A stretch of DNA of 64,000 nt from Cryptomeria japonica. Taxonomy: Eukaryota; Streptophyta; Pinopsida; Cupressales; Cupressaceae. Shown here piece by piece: positions 48,855-60,830 of the stretch (positions within the stretch are counted from its first letter, which is position 1; each line of letters starts with the position of its first letter). The position numbers and the translations under genes are program-made. The notes under the pieces were generated by a model, which did no database searches, was not told where the DNA came from, and saw nothing but the letters and a program-made list of their open reading frames with translations. The stretch covers positions 629,773,240-629,837,239 of the forward strand of contig NC_081415.1 of assembly GCF_030272615.1 (NCBI RefSeq). Reading direction: 5' to 3'.

Positions 48855-50311
48855 TGTGTGCGAGAAAAGTGGTGCAAAGAAACAAATATTTCAGTTTTTG
48901 GACAAGTCCACACACCAATGGGACTCTTGGTGCAAGTTATGGAGTTATATTGAATAACTCAACTTCCCAAGGGATGTTCCATTGTTCTCTATCTCACATG
49001 ACCCTTCAAGCCAATGCCTTTTCTCTCAAATCGCTGAGCAAAGTGACTTAGGGATGACAACTATGAGAACAAGGGATATTGATCAATCTAGTATGAATGC
49101 ATTCCTAATTATGCATGATACTAAATCTAACATGATTTAAACTAGCATGGATATGATGATAAGATAAAATGATTAGTAAAAACTATCCTAACATGCTATA
49201 CTAGTCTAATATGATAATTCTATGATAATTAGAAATGCTTCTAAAAATGCTTATTTAGATGATTTCTATTCAAAGAGAGGCTAAATGCTTGATTAAAATG
49301 ATTTAGATTAGATGCTTAGAAAAATGTCTATAATTTTGATACTAAAGACTTGGATATGATAATGGAGGAATGAGGGCTCTATTTATAGGAAAAACATGGC
49401 AATGAATGGTCAAGATTGGATGATCTTATCAAGGGTTAGGATTGAAAGTTATCAATCCATGTTTACAATTCTCACCAATGAAATGGTGATAATTGTCAAC
49501 ATAAGACTACTTGAGAGGAGATGTAAGAAGCATTAAATGCTTGAGAAGACCTCATGGTTACCTTATAAGGTAAGGTTTAAGGTTAGGCTAAGGTTATCCA
49601 TTGGATAAAGCTTTTACCCAAAGGATAAACTCTTGTGCAAGGGTTAAGAAGATAACCAAGGGTAAAGGCCATCAATGCTTGATGAGACCCTTGGGTTAGA
49701 TGAGGCTTGCGTTAGAGAGAAAGTCTCCAATCATGCAAGAGGGTTGAGTTAATCGTTAATGGTTTGGAAAACTTTCAAGGTTAACTTGTTGGAGGCATAA
49801 AGCCTTTAATGGTTTTCAAAGACTTTGAGGGTTTGAGAAGTGACTTCCCTTTTCTTAGGGATGTGACAATATTTAGGAGATGGGTCAGGCTAATTTAGAA
49901 GTGATTAGAAGAATTTAGAAGGGGGTTTAGAAAGGCAAGTGGGATATGCAGGAGAATGCAAGTGGATGGAGGGTGATTTTAATTAAAATAAATTACTTTA
50001 TTTCAACAAAATAGAAGCAACTTGCATAAATACAAGTGGGGGATTTGAATAAATAAATTAGATTTATTTATTTTTAATGAACAATTTAATTAAAAGTAAA
50101 TATAATTAAAAGGGGAGAAAGGAGAATTAATTAAATAAAGTGATATATTTAATTAGAGGCTATGGAAGGCTTAGGTGAACTTAATTAAATAAATTGAGTA
50201 ATTTATTTAATTAAATAGATGAATGTGAATGAATTTAATTAAATAGGGGAGAAAGGTTAAAATGAATATTAAATATTCACTTAGGAAAGTGGTCATTTTT
50301 ATATGTCTACA
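48855..50311 (-). repeat. Tat 5' LTR
   Basis: 1457 bp, the uninterrupted copy, TGTGTGCGAG...TATGTCTACA in plus orientation. It keeps about 110 bp (near 50150-50260) missing from the other LTR. Confidence 0.93.
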
Positions 50312-51320
50312 ATGGCCATCATTACCCTATTGAGGAGGTGAAGAAAATCACCCTTCCTTGGTTAGCCCATAACAAGGGATACGTCTATTCTGGCTCCAAA
50401 AGTGACCTGTTGTACCAAGGACATACATCGACATACATGTCTGAGACATGCATACCATGCCAATTTGGCATAGTGGCCGGACCCACAGTATGTGATGTGG
50501 ACTCATCGGTTTCAGTCGTCGGGGCCCATGCGAAACTACGTGGACAGGCCGGAGGACGATCGCAACTCGCTTATTGGTTAGCGACGGTGTATTATGCATA
50601 GCACACACATTAAAAGCCAGGAAAAAGAAACAACCAGCGACGAGTGTATAAACTACGTTCGGACGACAGATTGATAGGAAAAAGAGGGCGCAGGCTTAAA
50701 AAAAGCCATAAAATAAAAAAACCGCATTAAGAAAGCATATCGGTGGGAAAAAGAGGGCACTACTTCCAAAATATGTAACTTCAGTTCAGAAAATGTGGCA
50801 CCATTTTGTGCCTAACGTGGAAAAAAGAAGATTAATGCACAATTAAAACATAAGGGCAGGTTGTGAGTCATTGTTGAAGTGCTATTTTTGAAGAAGCAGG
50901 TTGCGACTCATTGTTGAAGGGCTCTTGTTGTAGAGAAGGCTACGTTGTTGAAGGGCATCTGATTATTGAAGCAGGCTGCATTTTGAAGGGCGTGAGGTAT
51001 GTGGAAATCAGCCTCTACAAGTCATCTTTTTCCTGTTTATGTTTGGATTTTATTAAAAATGATGGACATGTATATTTTGTGTTTGCATTGTTTGTTTTCA
51101 TTTCTTGTTTTGGTTTATATGTAGTACAAAAATTTGCTTGTTTTGGAGGCAGAATAGGGAGAAAATTTTCTTGTCTAACCGTCGCGTAAGGGTTAGATAC
51201 CGCATGTTTGCTAGCTCCAAAAAGCCTTACATCGCGACTCCCAACTAAAAATCCATGGTAGTCTGGTAGTGGGTCAACCTTTTATCTTTGTGACTATAGA
51301 TTTTGGATTGGATGAGTGGG
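50312..51320. other. Non-coding sequence right of the Tat element
   Basis: It contains one isolated CTATTCTGGCTCC end-like motif (~50376) and a loosely repeated GGTTG(T/C)GA(G/C)TCATTGTTGAAG phrase (about 50859-50990). No credible gene. Confidence 0.5.
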
Positions 51321-51324
51321 ATTG

Positions 51325-51565
51325 GGTTAGAATGCGCATTAGGTTTTTGGCGTTAGGGTTAGCCGTGTTAGGGTTACAAGCAACATCAGGGTTAGAAGGC
51401 GGGTTAGGGTTAGTGGTGTTAGGTTAGAAGGTAGGTTAGGGTTAGTGACGGTAGGGTTAGTAAGCGGGTTAGGGTTAGAAGGCAGGTTAGGGTTAGCGAC
51501 ATTAGGGTTAGGAGGCGGGTTAGGGTTAGCCATGTTAGGGTTAGAATTGGTGTTAGGTTTTTGGT
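51325..51565. repeat. TTAGGG-type minisatellite
   Basis: Alternating units of about 15 and 18 bp, each beginning TTAGGGTTAG (for example TTAGGGTTAGTGGTG and TTAGGGTTAGAAGGCGGG), repeated roughly seven times with decay. The core is TTAGGG, not the usual plant TTTAGGG. Confidence 0.85.
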
Positions 51566-51591
51566 CAGTTTGGTCTGGGCGACGCTATTCA

Positions 51592-53280
51592 GATGCACTT
51601 TTGGCTCCAAAACGGATGCATTTGTTCTAGCTCCAAAACGACAAAATGGATTTATCGTCGATTTTGGAATAAATGGTTGCGATTGACTAACACATTGTTA
51701 TCGCGCTGTATGAAAGGTTTGACAGTGCAAAACGAGCGACTAACATTATTTCCCTGATGACTTTCTTTTTGCTACAACCTTCACTGATAGACATTTTCAC
51801 TATTGTGCTTTTCATTATAGGTCTTATCGATAGCCTCATCAATTATCGGCAAGACAGTTTTCTGCTTTTGCTACTTATGCCAATTTTGCCGTTTCGCGGG
51901 GCAAAAGGAAATGGCGGCCAAGTAGTCCGCGAATAAGTGAAATCGACTAGCATGACGTGTTAGTCACTTTTTTCGTTTCGCAGGACAAAAGGAAGTGGTG
52001 CCCACACAGTCCACGAATCAATGAAATCAACAAGCACAACGTCTTACTCGATTTTGTTGATTCGTGGATTGCTTAGCTGCCATTTCTTTTTGCCCCGTGA
52101 AACAACAAAATTGACTAACATGCCATGTTAGTCAATTTCGCTGATTCATGGACTGCCTAGCCGCCATTTCCTTTTGTCCCATGAAACGGTGAAATTGACT
52201 AACATTATTTCCCTGATGAATTTCTTTTCGGTACTACCTTCACTGAAGGACATTTTCACTATAAGTCTTACCGATAGCCTCATCGGTTATCGGCAAGACA
52301 ATTTTATGCTTTTGCCACTTATGTTCACTATACCGATGAGCCTTATCGGTATATGCTTCTCCGATATAGCCATCGTTGACTCCATACTATAATTGGTGAG
52401 GCTGATGCTGATAGGTCTAACCTTGGATTTCCATGCATGCTTATCGGTATATAATACACCGATCAAAAGCTAGTATTTGTTGTCTAAGTGTTTTTATTGG
52501 GGTGACTTAGCCCGATAGTGTAACTTTCCATTATTTGTAATTTTTACTTTCTCTTCAGGCTACAAAAGATTAATAATCAAATAAGAACTTCTTCCATCCA
52601 TAAGGGTGCCTTTTCTCATTATTCTTCCTGAGATGCGGATGTGTCTATTCTGGCTCGAAAACGACAGTACGGATTGACTAACACGTGTGTTAGTCGCTTG
52701 TTTTACACCGTCGATTTTGCAATTAATGACTGTGATTCACTAACCTGTCGCTAACACACTGTATGAAAGGTCCATTTTGGAGCCAGAAAATAAAACTTAT
52801 AAACTAATACACACTATCTCAATCAAAATATATTTACATAAATATATTTATTAAAAAATAAAATAAATACAAAATTTAATATACTTAATCAAATACATTA
52901 AAAAGATTGACTTCTTTGCAGCTTTAACATGCAATATTAACTCTGCATATTAAAGGCTTTGGCCCTCTTGGGAGTGGTACAAATTGACTAACACGCATGT
53001 TAGTCGCACATTTTACACCGTCAATTTTGCAATAAATGGTTGCGATTGACTAACACGTCGTTATCATGTTGTACGAAAGGTCTGTTTTGGAACTAGAATA
53101 TCCACGGCCTAGGAGCGGAGTCCGCATCAGAGGTGTCTATTCCGGCTCAAAAATGATAGTACGGATTTACTAACATGCATGTTAGTAGAGCATTTTACAC
53201 CGTCGATTTTGCAATTAATGGTTGTGATTGACTAACCTGTCGCTAACATGCTGTACGAAAGGTCTGCTTTGGAGCGGGAG
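51592..53280. repeat. MITE-like family with central palindromes, four copies
   Basis: Copies at about 51592-51750, 52641-52797, 52970-53104 and 53133-53280. A full copy starts GTGTCTATTCTGGCTCGAAA. It then carries a palindrome, GTCGATTTTGCAATTAATG, a ...CGCTAACA...GTA(T/C)GAAAGG phrase, and an inverted end TTTTGGAGCCAGAA. The palindrome in copy 4 is perfect over 20 bp: TACTAACATGCATGTTAGTA (53168-53187). No coding capacity. Target duplications are not clear. Confidence 0.75.
51886..52196. repeat. Large imperfect inverted repeat, arms ~150 bp
   Basis: Two head-to-tail units (51891-51965, 51974-52047) are followed by two inverted units (52041-52105, 52112-52190). Each carries GGCAAAAGGAAATGGCGGCC or its complement, a TCCGCGAAT-like block and a GACTAACA...GTTAGTC end. 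Outside the inverted part a ~130-bp direct repeat flanks it (51741-51880 and 52198-52325). Confidence 0.82.
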
Positions 53281-53691
53281 CACTTATTGTACAACGTGTT
53301 AGTGTTGTGTTAGTTAATTGCTGCCCGTTGATTGTAAAATTGATGGTATGAAACATGTGACTAATAGGTGTGTTAGTCATTATGTACTACCATTTTGGAG
53401 CGGTCATGCACGAAAGCACATAACGCACCTTGTTAGTCGATATCAGAATGAAACTTTCTATTTGTTGTGTGCGTCATATGAATCCAAGGTCTTCGTAGAA
53501 TAGCATGATATGGATATGTGTAAGTGTACAAAAATGTCCACAGACTATGATGCAAAATATAAGTACTTAGATTCTAGAATAACATGGAACATGTGGTAGA
53601 TGAATTTAGTTATTAGAAAGTACTAAAAAATTAACGCATAGGTTGATAAAAATTCAAATAATTTATAGATGTCGTTGTTAGTCTAACAGAT

Positions 53692-54450
53692 TTGCATGTC
53701 CATTTTGGAATGACAGGTATCTCGATTTCAAATATGGAGGCCAACTTTTCTTTAGAGACAAGAAAAACACAGGTTGCATTTTGGGGACGAATAAGTGATG
53801 ATAGGTTGATGAACCTATTTATCTATGAAGACACCACATTCCTTTCCATGGTGAATTTGATCCTTGGACCTGAGTATGTAGACCGTGGATGGAAGTACAA
53901 AATGAATGTAGACATAGTGTCTCTCTTTAAGGTATGGTGTCTGGAGCTTCGACCTGTTGTGAAAGTCAGGGAAATCATGAACAAGTGTGTCAAGAAGGAA
54001 TGGCTAGGGGGAATGGAAGCTTTATTAGGTTTGGCATGAGACATGGATGACTTTGAAAGTGTGGATGGAGCATGGATTCACATGAGTGAATTCATTCCTC
54101 CCTTGCAATCGTTCTTTCTCTGGAGCACCACATTCGATAAAGAGGTGAGAAGAAGTGTAGCACATGATGAAATGTATTGTATTGTGCAATACCTTGAGAC
54201 AGTCTATGTCTAGCAAGCGCATGTGGAGATGGAAAAATGGGGACCTTGGTCAGAATATAGAGCACTTGTACAACAAATGGTTCCTGCACGCACAAAATGA
54301 TGGGGTTGACCTTGTGGAAGAGGAACAACTAAGAAGGGTCGTGTGCTGCAGTTCAGTGAAGGCTCCAGCAGGGAGACAAAAATGAACCAAGTTAGGAACA
54401 TGGAAGTGATGGATGTGGAAGAGGGCACAGCCATTGTTCACATGGAGTAG
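53692..54450 (+). pseudogene. Unrecognised protein-coding relic
   Basis: From 53692 a frame gives 115 codons (AFWGRISDDRLMNLFIYED, YKMNVDIVSLFKVWCLELRP, KKEWLGGMEALLG) to TGA 54037-54039. The same phase continues with protein-like sequence (VDGAWIHMSEFIPPLQSFFL, VEMEKWGPWSEYRALVQQM), interrupted by TAG near 54211 and later stops. The continuity of sense across the stops suggests a real former gene of 230 or more codons. I do not recognise the family; no transposase or enzyme motif is seen. It lies beside the MITE-like repeats, so it may be a passenger or the remains of a mobile element gene. Confidence 0.5.
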
Positions 54451-55740
54451 CAAGATGGAACATACAACCTTTTTTGAAGCAAGGACTATATTTTTTTTTA
54501 AAATGTTTTTGAATGTGTTATGTATGGACCGTTATGTATACCAACTTCGATAGTCTAGTTGGCTAGCCATGGAGATTTTTATTTTAGAATGCAAACATTT
54601 TCAGAATTAATATAAAATATATATTTACCGGACAAAAATAAAAATTGTTGACACCAACTGATACTCTTATCTTCCTTGTTTTGAAATTGTTGTTAGCATT
54701 TCATTATATATGGTGAAAAAACATATGTTTTTGATTGTATGTGCATGAAATTGTTCTATAACATCAAACTCAAGCATTTCAATATATATGACTACAAATA
54801 ATTAAATTCTTATAGCACAATTGAGTTTCTATTCTGGCTCGGTAAGAAATTGGAGGCTTTCAAAATATATGGTGGAAAAAAACAAAAACTGTCTTTTGAT
54901 TCTATGTGCATGAAATTGTTCCCTATCTCATATTCTATATTCTATATTCTGGATATCAATTCCAATGTTTCTATATACAATTCCCAAGATGGGATATCAC
55001 TCGTAGAGTTCGCTTGAGTTAGAAGTGTTGAATGGTTAGCTACAACAAGCTCACATCTAGATGGAGAAACTCAAACAATAATGATGTTGTTGCTGGTCCA
55101 TTTACTTGTGTTATGATTGTTCTTTATGTGTGTTGATCATTGGATGATTTACTATCTTTGTTGACTTCTACATCTGATGATTTACTCTGATTACAAACTA
55201 TGAATCCAAATAATTGTCAATCAAGCTCAACCTTTTACGCATCCACTCCCAACAATCCTATGATAATGCAATGGTGAATTTCATTAATAAATTATCCAAC
55301 ATTTCTTTGTGGAGTTCAGAAAAAAGATGATACATAACTTGTTTTTCAAGCCTACTTTCTTTTTGCTATGAGTTCCACAAGCTATATAATTGTATTCATA
55401 TTTTCATTGCCTATTTTGAAAAAGATGATACATAACTTGTTTTTAACTTCCTTTTATAACCTCCCTTATTCAATGCCATTGCAACATCTCATATAATTTT
55501 AGAGAATAATAATAAACAATATCTTGTAGCTCCTCATGGGTGGTGGGGAGAGGTTCTCAAAGAGAGAAAAACGCTACTCAAAAGGTAGTTGGATAATGTT
55601 TTAGTGGGCTCCTATCACTCTTCACTTGTCCTTTAACAAGTCAAAACACTCAAACTCTCTTGGAGTGCTCCCTATCAATTTGTGCTCAATAGTTGCTTCC
55701 AATTGGTTTTTGGGCAATTACTCAAAATTCACTCAAAGAA
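54451..55740. other. AT-rich sequence without a gene
   Basis: It contains one more TCTATTCTGGCTCGG motif (~54826) and a doubled AAATATATGGTG(A/G)AAAA phrase (about 54706 and 54860). No ORF of note. Confidence 0.45.
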
Positions 55741-55743
55741 CCT

Positions 55744-56640
55744 GTTGGTTCCCAAAACCATAGATTGGAAATCCTAGAGCTTTGCCAAATCTCCTAGTGA
55801 TTTCTCAATCAGCCTTGGCGAACGAATAGGAATGGTCAAAGACCAAATTCCTTTGCATTTTAGGCTCCACTAGACCTAGGTGAGTATACCTTAATCTCGA
55901 AAGCACAAAGAGACTTCTTTATAGTGAATTTAAACTTGTCAAATTAGTTGTTTGCAAGAATGGCAAAATGTTTCCTACAACTGTGCTTATATATTATAAA
56001 GACAACGAATCTTATATATTAATTTTGGAATAAAAATATATACAAAAGCTAGAGACTCACAGGTACTTCATGATATACTTTCTTGCACAAAAATGACTTT
56101 TCATTTCTATAGATTTGTTTTAACATAACAGTACTAGTCCCAACAATCAATCTGAAAGATAGGAGCTTGTAAATTCTAAACTCTCCCTTTGTATACAAAA
56201 ATGACTCCGTATACATATGCGACTCAAAAGAAACAAATGAAAGGACACACCCTTTCATTAGTACAAACTAGAAAGTGACAAAAACCTAACTAATATCTCC
56301 CCAAATTCTATAACAACTAACAATATTAAAAAACATATTACAATTGACACAAATTTCAACTTCTTATTTTCTTTATGCAATTCCTCACACTTCTTCAATT
56401 TTGATTCATCTGTTATTTGGAACAATGGGTGTGTTGGATCTCAAATGAACAAATTGGATAGGTTCTAAGGAAATGCTAGCTCCTATGATCAAAACCTCCA
56501 ATTGACTTGGCCAACTTATAGAGTGAACCTATTTGGTTACTAACTCCCTCATTTTAGGCTTTGCAAGACCTAGGTGGGTATACCTATTCACTAGTCACTT
56601 TTGATGACTAATGCCTTTTATATAGCAAATTAAGTATCTT
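55744..56640 (-). repeat. Degraded LTR-like copies A and C
   Basis: 55744-56285 matches 57310-58237, with about 400 bp deleted internally. Shared text: TGTTGGTTCCCAAAAC, CGAATAGGAATGGTC, GGACACACCCTTTCATTAG. A PPT-like TTTGGGGAGATATTAG (minus, ~56293) follows, then 56340-56430, which matches internal sequence at 58850-58905 (GATTCATC(T/C)(G/A)TTATTTGG). A third LTR-like start TGTTGGATCTCAAATG lies at 56431. Confidence 0.65.
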
Positions 56641-57309
56641 GATCTAAATTTTTCCCTATCTTAGAATGACATAGGTTCCTAGGATAGGTGGCTTTTAGAT
56701 GAGTTCAAGATTGTTGTTGTGAAAGCTATTTGATTTTTGTGCTTGATATGTATACACTACTGCTAACTGATTCTATATATCCTACTCAACTATTCCTATT
56801 GCTTTAAAGTAAAGGTAATTGATATGGTAAAAAGTTATTGTTTATGAAAGATTGGTGCCTTTCCTCTTGTTTGGGCGACAGAGTCTATTACTTCAATAGG
56901 ACTTAATTTATGTGTCTATGAGAATTTTTAAATCACCCCCAGGTAGATGTGTCAGTCACCTTTCCTCAAAAAGATCCATTTTAATAGTCTTATGCTATAA
57001 TTTTCTCTAATGAATTTAACCCTTACTTTAAGAGACCATTCAAGGAAGACTTACAAGGAATAATTACATTCCACAAGCATGCCTTTTATTCAAATTAATA
57101 GCAATAGGAAAATAAACTTCACTAGGAAGATACAAGCAACATTATCTTCTATGAGACAATATCACTAAATAAGTGCCAATTGAAATAAACAACTCAGAGA
57201 ACTTATGTAAAGGAAAAAACAACTAATTATATTGGTAGAGTTTTGAAAGTTACAAAAAGACTACTAGAGTATACTGTACATCTATTTCTTGGAACAATGG
57301 GTGTGTTGG

Positions 57310-58237
57310 TTCCCAAAACTACAAATTGGGAATCAAAAGGGCTTGCCAAATCCCTAACTGATCCAATCAACCTTGACCAACGAATAGGAATGGTCGAAGA
57401 CCAAATTCCTCTGCACTTTAGGCTCCACTAAACCTAGGTGGGTATACCCTAATCTCCAAAGCATAAAGAGATTTATTTATAGTGAATTTAAATTATTGAA
57501 CATAGTTGTTTATAGGACTGGCAAACAATTTCTTGCAACTATACTTTATTGATATGCTTTTAACTTGTTTTAATTTGAAAATTTGAGTATAATTGAATAT
57601 GATTAAAAGTTATAACAGAATGCTATTGGAACTTAGAGTAATTATGAAAGAACAAGGCAAGTAAAAACTAGTAATATATTTCTCCAGTAAGGACTTTGTG
57701 CACACTTAACCTATTCACAAGAAACCGAAAATAAACCAGTGCCTTATCTGACAGTTTACATGTTGCTTAATGGACAAATACTTGTAATCTTTGGAGACAG
57801 TGTGAATAAACAAACTATCATTGCAATATCTTCAATGTGCATGAGAAAAACAAAAACAATTATGTTATCTCTATACCAACAGATGATAAAACATTGCAAC
57901 AAATCTTATTCAGATTTATCCGAAAGATTTTAAATCATTAACATCATATGACATGAAATGATCTGAAGATGAAAACAACGAACCTTGTATATTAATTTCT
58001 AGGAACAATTGGTGTACAAAAAATGCAAACTCACAAATACTTCACGATTACACTTGTTTGCATAAAATGGATTTTCAATTCTACAGACTTATCTTACATA
58101 ACACTACAGGTTCCAACAGACAATCTAAAAGATAATAGTCTCCTTAGAGTACCAAATGACTCATCATATATACATGACTTAAAAGATGTGAATGAAAGGA
58201 CACACCCTTTCATTAGAACAAACTAAAACTAACAAAA
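57310..58237 (-). repeat. LTR-like repeat B, 3' LTR of pol-less family 2
   Basis: In plus orientation it starts TGTTGGTTCCCAAAACTAC. It lies immediately 3' (minus sense) of the family-2 reading frame, as a 3' LTR should. The paired 5' LTR would lie right of 60830, where another element is inserted. Confidence 0.6.
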
Positions 58238-58299
58238 AACTAATTGACTCCCTAATTGCTAAAAATAGAACAAAATACAAATGACATAGATTAATGCTT

Positions 58300-60830
58300 T
58301 CCGTCTAGCCGCTGACCACATTTATGAATATGTCAAAGATATCCTTCGTGCTTGTATGTGCAAGCATTGAAAATAATATCCTTGACCATGATCTCTGTAG
58401 CAACAAAATTTTTGACATGTTCCCCTATTTCATTCATGTCCAATTTATCCACACGGGCAATGCTAAGGGTTGAACTGAGTAGAGCTCTGCACTTGGTAAT
58501 CCACCGGTGCTTGTCCTTTATGACCCCTTCATCATCCACTACACTTGGAAATCCATGATTGATGATCCCTTTACACTCCTCATACTCGATATTTAAATCT
58601 ACTGTGAATCCTTGACGAGTGTCAATTAGTTTGTTGACCTTGTTGATTCTTTTGTTACTTAGAGTCTGAACCTGCAGGAACATGTTTAATCTATCAAGGA
58701 TCCTCTGGTGCGACACTGTGCTATCCATATTTTTCTGGTAGATGGTCCATAATTCTTCCAATATCTTTTGCAAATTTTCAAATCATTTAGTCAGTAAGGC
58801 ACATGTTGTGTCTATCCTTATACTCTGCATCCTTTCCTTGAATTTTTTGTTTTCCTTGTGCAATTCTTCGCACTTCTTTTTGAATTTGGATTCATCCATT
58901 ATTTGGGTATAGGTTGTCCCCTACTTCTCAAGAGTTCCTCATATAATGCTTTATACTTTCCCACATTTTTCACCAACATTTTCATCTATTCTTTATTTAG
59001 CTTCGAAATGTCAACCCCCATATCTGTTGTGACCATGGGATCAACCTCACCGACCTTTAACTTCATCATGTGTCCAAAAGCTTTGTTCACATCTATTATT
59101 TTCGTCCTTTTATTTGGGGGATAAAGAGCCTAGTGAAGCATGGCCTCATCATCTAGATCATACCTTGATCCAATAAAAATATCATCCACACCTTGGATAT
59201 CCAATTTGAAATCCCTCTTGTTTGAATGCAATAAATTGTTGAAAATGAAGGACGCACTAAGGTCCCAACCTAGAAAAATAATAATTCTTGCTTCTATCAG
59301 GAGTTGCCTTCCCCTCTGAGGGGTCATGCCTTCCAAATCTGCATTTATGTCTGCCTTCAGTTTTCAAAGCATCTCTGCCTCATTATTTGGTGTTATATAA
59401 GGCATGACCTCTCTTAGCTTCTTCCCTTTGAAATGATATAAAAAGGATTTAAATTCATTCGACCTGATGAACTTGTCATCAGATACGAAAGAGGTATGCT
59501 CCTCTAGCCTGACATCTACGTCCGTGTTTAGTATTGTAATAGTTGGCTCGTGTGCTTCGGGCTCTTCTTTCCTTCCAGGTCTCCTAAATCTTGAAATAGC
59601 TTCATTTTCTCCTGAGTCGCTCTCTTCTTCTTCTTCTTCTTCCTCTCCCATCTCTTGCAACCATTGTTTCTTCTCATCCAATTTCTGGTTTAAATCTTGG
59701 ACTATCTGCATAGCCTCCTCAGACTCCTTGTTCCTGAAGATATCCCAGGCTTCAACATACTCATGAAAGTAATCACCCAGATTTTGCTTTTTCCTGTCCT
59801 GGTGGATATAGCCCTCAGGGTCATAGTTCTTCCGATCTGTGTGCTCATAGAGATTGTAATCTTCTATCAACCTCTTGTTAATGATCTCATATGCCTTTAT
59901 GGATACAATTATAAAATCACCAAAATGTAAGGTCTTGGGCAAGAAAACTTGCTTGTGAGCACCTCCAAAATATTGTGCATATGAAACACTCATCTGCCTT
60001 ACAATCTCTAGGTAAGTGATTCTGTCAGGTGTAGGCTTCGGCAGCACATAAGGAGCTCCTTCAAATCTGAAAACTCTAACATAGGTGAAGTCTTGGCACA
60101 CATACCAGTCACCCCAATTATGGTTTACTCTGGTATCCCCTTGTTCATGGGGTCTAAGGAATCTTTTTATTTCCTCTAAAAATGACCCATCAAAAGAGAC
60201 TCCAAAAGCTCTAAATAAAGGGTGCACAAAAAATATTCAAACTTGATATAGTGGGATCTCATGAAACATGAATCCCATAGTGACCACCATATCTGTATAG
60301 GCTTCTCCTCTCCATCTTTACCACAAATATTCATCTTTAGCTCCTTAGGCCATATTCCCTTGAATCATCCATAAAACAAGACAACATGCATTAACAAAGA
60401 ATAAAACTTAAAAGATTTGTCAGGGTTATTATGAAGGCTTAAGAAACCCTCATGTATCTTCTCAACAATATAAGAAGCATAGTCGAATTGTCTCAGCTCA
60501 TGCATCTCTATGTTGGCAGCAAGGACCAAAGGTCCTATTTGAGCTATATCTAGGACTTCAACTCCTCCCACTTGACTACACACCATATAGGTATAATGCA
60601 TATACTGCTTGAAGATATTAATATCAAATGGGGGACCATCTTCTTCTGTCAATTTTCCCTTTTCAGCCTTATGAATGACCAAATTCTACCCATTGTACAT
60701 GGTGTCCATCTTTGTATACTCTTCTATTAGTTTCTCAAAAGACAAAGGGACATTAGATTCCAAACCTAGACCAAAAACCTCCTGGATGGTGGCTACTGAG
60801 ATATGGATGAATGCATTGCCATTTGGTAAC
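58300..60830 (-). pseudogene. ORF2-like protein of pol-less family 2 (5' end cut off)
   Basis: Reading leftward from 60830: NAFIHISVATIQEVFGLGLE, EVLDIAQIGPLVLAANIEMH and DKSFKFYSLLMHVVLFYG. Next comes a 287-codon open block (60227-59364) with HNWGDWYVCQDFTYVRVFR, a Glu run (GEEEEEEEESDSGENE) and FIRSNEFKSFLYHFKG, then helical charged sequence to about 58333. Stops and shifts separate the pieces. The sequence of features (a xxGLG turn, then a KSFKF..LL....L segment, then acidic/basic linker, then helical tail) parallels ORF2 of family 1, where KGTFRFGNLLVCLML occupies the same place. No enzyme motif. The frame is interrupted at 60830 by the insertion of copy B of family 1. Confidence 0.6.

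Larger units (their letters stand above)
17941..50311 (-). mobile_element. Giant Tat-lineage Ty3/gypsy retrotransposon
   Basis: LTRs at 17941-26816 (split by a copia element) and 48855-50311 bound a core with gag, protease, RT, RNase H, a second RNase H and integrase, in that order on the minus strand. The second, archaeal-type RNase H is diagnostic of the Tat lineage. Without its two nested elements it is about 18 kb. The PBS sits at 48833-48850 and the PPT at 26817-26830. Flanks carry ATGGCC on both sides (17934-17939, then one extra G; 50312-50317), an imperfect target duplication. Coding is broken by many stops and shifts, so the copy is dead. Confidence 0.9.

Noticed and set aside
17934-50317. 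Exact 5-bp target duplication for the Tat element
   Set aside because: ATGGCC occurs on both sides but one extra G lies between it and the left LTR, so I report it only as imperfect.
51325-51565. True telomere end or fusion point
   Set aside because: Units are interspersed with non-telomeric bases in a regular pattern, better explained as a minisatellite.
53692-54039. Transposase for the MITE-like repeats
   Set aside because: No DDE or hAT/Mutator motif could be seen, so I left the function open.
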